The notes below the pieces were generated by a model. The model ran no database searches, was not told the DNA's origin, and was given only the letters and a program-made list of their open reading frames with translations. The translations under genes and the position numbers were made by a program. A stretch of DNA of 64,000 nucleotides. Origin: Thermaerobacter sp. FW80 (lineage in GTDB: Bacteria; Bacillota; Sulfobacillia; Thermaerobacterales; Thermaerobacteraceae). Shown piece after piece: positions 62,620-64,000 of the stretch (its first letter is position 1; each line of letters opens with the position of its first letter). The stretch lies in contig NZ_CP037895.1 of NCBI RefSeq assembly GCF_004634385.1, positions 2,455,245-2,519,244 on the forward strand. Reading direction: 5' to 3'.

Positions 62620-64000
62620 GTGCCCCCCTCCTCGCCGCCATCGAACCGCGCCACCGCGCCCTCCCTCCCCGCACCCGCCGAGCTGGTGCGGGCGGTGCTG
62701 CGCGACGCCGTGTGGCGGGAGGCGTGGCGCTTCCTGCGCCGCCACCTGGACCGCTATGTCGAGGAGATCGTCGCCGTGACCCAGGTGCCGGCGCCCCCCT
62801 TCGGCGAGGAGCCGCGGGCCCGCTACGTGGCGCAGCGCCTTGAGGCGCTGGGCCTGGCCGTGCACCGGGACCCGGCGGGCAACGTGTGGGCCCCCTGGCC
62901 GCCTCCCGCGCCGGCGCCCGCGCCCGGCGCCCCACCGCCGGTGGTCATCTCCGCCCACCTGGACACGGTCTTCCCCGCCGGCACGCCGCTCACCGTCCGC
63001 CGTCAGGGACGCCGCCTCTACGCCCCCGGCATCGGCGACAACTCGACGTCCGTGGCGTGCCTCCTGCTCCTGGCCGAGGCACTGGGCACGGCGGGGTGGG
63101 CGCCCCGGGTGCCGGTGGTGTGGCTCTTCAACACCGGTGAGGAGGGCCTCGGCAACCTCCGTGGGATGCGGGCCTTCCTGGACGGCTGCGCCGTCCCGCC
63201 GGTGGCCATGCTGGTGCTGGACGGCGGGCTGGGCATGCTGTGCTACCGCGGGGTGGGCAGCCGGCGTCTGCGGGTGACCTTCACCGGCCCGGGTGGCCAC
63301 AGCTGGAAGGACTTCGGGCAGCCCAGCGCCATCGTCGCCGCCGGCCGGGCCTTGGCCCGGCTGGCCGAACTGCCGGTGCCGGCGGCGCCGCGCACCACCT
63401 GGAACGCAGGGCGCATCGAGGGCGGGACGTCGGTCAACGCCATCGCCGCCACCTGCCGCCTGGAGCTGGACCTGCGCTCCGAGGACGGCGGGGCGCTGGC
63501 GGAACTGGAGCGGGCGATCCGCCACGCCCTCCAGGCCGCCGCCGAGGACGAGGGGACGGCGCTCACGGTGGAGGTGATCGGCGACCGCCCCCAGGGGGCC
63601 CTCCCCGCGGACCATCCGCTGGTGGAGCTGGTGCGGGCGGCCATGCGCGCCAGCGGCGTGCCGGCCCACGACCTGCCGGCCAGCACCGACGCCAACCTCC
63701 CCCTGAGCCGGGGGATCCCGGCCGTCACCTTCGGCGTCCGGCACGGCGACGGGGCCCACACCGTGGACGAGTACATCGACCGGGCGGGGCTCGACCGGGG
63801 CCTGCGCCTCGCCCTGCTGGCCCTGCTGGCCACCGTCCGCTGGGTGGAGGCCCTCCACGGCGTCGTGGGACCCGGCCGCCCCGCCGCCCACCGGCCCACG
63901 GGTCCGCGCCCCCGCCGCCCGGGCACCCCGGCGCCCGGCGACGCCCGCGGGCGCGAGCCGCCGGCGAGCGACGCGGCCAGCCCGTCGTCGGCCCCCAACC
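62620..64000 (+). CDS. M20-family peptidase, truncated by the window end
   Basis: Open frame of at least 460 aa with no stop before the end of the window. Zinc-site motifs appear in order: PPVVISAHLDTVFPAG, APGIGDNSTSVACLLLLAEAL, VVWLFNTGEEGLGNLRGMRAF, a GTSVNAIAATCRLELDLRS dimerisation-domain strand and PASTDANLPLSRGIPAVTFG. This resembles tripeptidase/carboxypeptidase-like M20 enzymes. The C-terminal 50 residues seen are Pro/Arg-rich. No ATG precedes the domain; GTG 62620, 9 bp after the NUDIX stop, is the likely start, with GGGAGCG upstream; GTG 62686 is an alternative. Confidence 0.85.
   Translation, partial: MPPSSPPSNRATAPSLPAPAELVRAVLRDAVWREAWRFLRRHLDRYVEEIVAVTQVPAPPFGEEPRARYVAQRLEALGLAVHRDPAGNVWAPWPPPAPAPAPGAPPPVVISAHLDTVFPAGTPLTVRRQGRRLYAPGIGDNSTSVACLLLLAEALGTAGWAPRVPVVWLFNTGEEGLGNLRGMRAFLDGCAVPPVAMLVLDGGLGMLCYRGVGSRRLRVTFTGPGGHSWKDFGQPSAIVAAGRALARLAELPVPAAPRTTWNAGRIEGGTSVNAIAATCRLELDLRSEDGGALAELERAIRHALQAAAEDEGTALTVEVIGDRPQGALPADHPLVELVRAAMRASGVPAHDLPASTDANLPLSRGIPAVTFGVRHGDGAHTVDEYIDRAGLDRGLRLALLALLATVRWVEALHGVVGPGRPAAHRPTGPRPRRPGTPAPGDARGREPPASDAASPSSAPN

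Overview
The window is about 64 kb of very GC-rich DNA (roughly 70% or more) from a spore-forming Firmicute. Spore markers are an alpha/beta-type small acid-soluble spore protein (51617-51877, with a candidate sigma-G promoter), a CwlD-type cortex amidase (25601-26341), a Spo0E-like phosphatase (28159-28398) and a SpoVB-like flippase (48984-50549). Bacillithiol synthesis (bshA), a YkoE-type thiamine-precursor ECF transporter under a TPP riboswitch, extreme GC, many GTG/TTG starts and many Pro/Ala-rich inserts fit a lineage such as Thermaerobacter. That genus name is an inference from gene content, not a database match. I see no rRNA, tRNA, CRISPR, prophage or transposase gene. This is chromosomal housekeeping and metabolic DNA.

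Layout: 0-0.4 kb end of a 3-methyladenine DNA glycosylase. 0.7-5.6 kb a BMP-type nucleoside ABC importer (lipoprotein, double ATPase, two permeases) with hairpins after the lipoprotein gene and after the operon. 6.0-10.4 kb two half-size ABC exporters (heterodimer type). 10.9-14.6 kb a LOG-like protein, an unknown protein, Ogt, a metallophosphoesterase and TenA. 14.7-18.5 kb the thiamine-pyrimidine operon: promoter, TPP riboswitch, terminator, YkoE S-component, a three-part fusion carrying both ECF ATPases and the T-component, then TenA. 18.7-27.4 kb a leftward run: SDR, ThDP enzyme, acyl-CoA ligase, CofE-like protein, a membrane-anchored unknown, CwlD and pyruvoyl-dependent arginine decarboxylase. 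28.1-31.9 kb rightward Spo0E-like, HAD and adenine-deaminase-like genes. 32.0-36.1 kb ketopantoate reductase, FAH-family hydrolase and a secreted Ala-rich protein. 36.5-38.2 kb YeeE/TusA sulfur import pair. 38.2-46.5 kb a two-component system, a YuiH-like molybdoenzyme, DUF1232, UbiB-like kinase, Dph6-like ATPase and an M20 peptidase. 46.8-51.9 kb bshA, an S1 protein, SpoVB-like flippase, mgsA and the SASP. 52.3-55.0 kb korAB 2-oxoacid oxidoreductase. 55.9-61.5 kb DinB-like protein, YjjX-type NTPase, a NarL-type two-component system and AzlCD. 62.0-64.0 kb a NUDIX protein and an M20 peptidase open at the window end.

The most unusual signals are at DNA level. The 9-mer GGTTCGTCC (or its complement) occurs 25 times where base composition predicts about one, in all coding frames and in gaps. 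Five DnaA-box-like 9-mers lie 20-22 bp apart upstream of the Spo0E-like gene. Several gaps hold tandem repeats of different unit length (20, 21, 24, about 33, 40, 44 and about 50 bp), and large perfect hairpins flank many operons. Many proteins carry long Pro/Ala-rich linkers or N-terminal extensions absent from their families.
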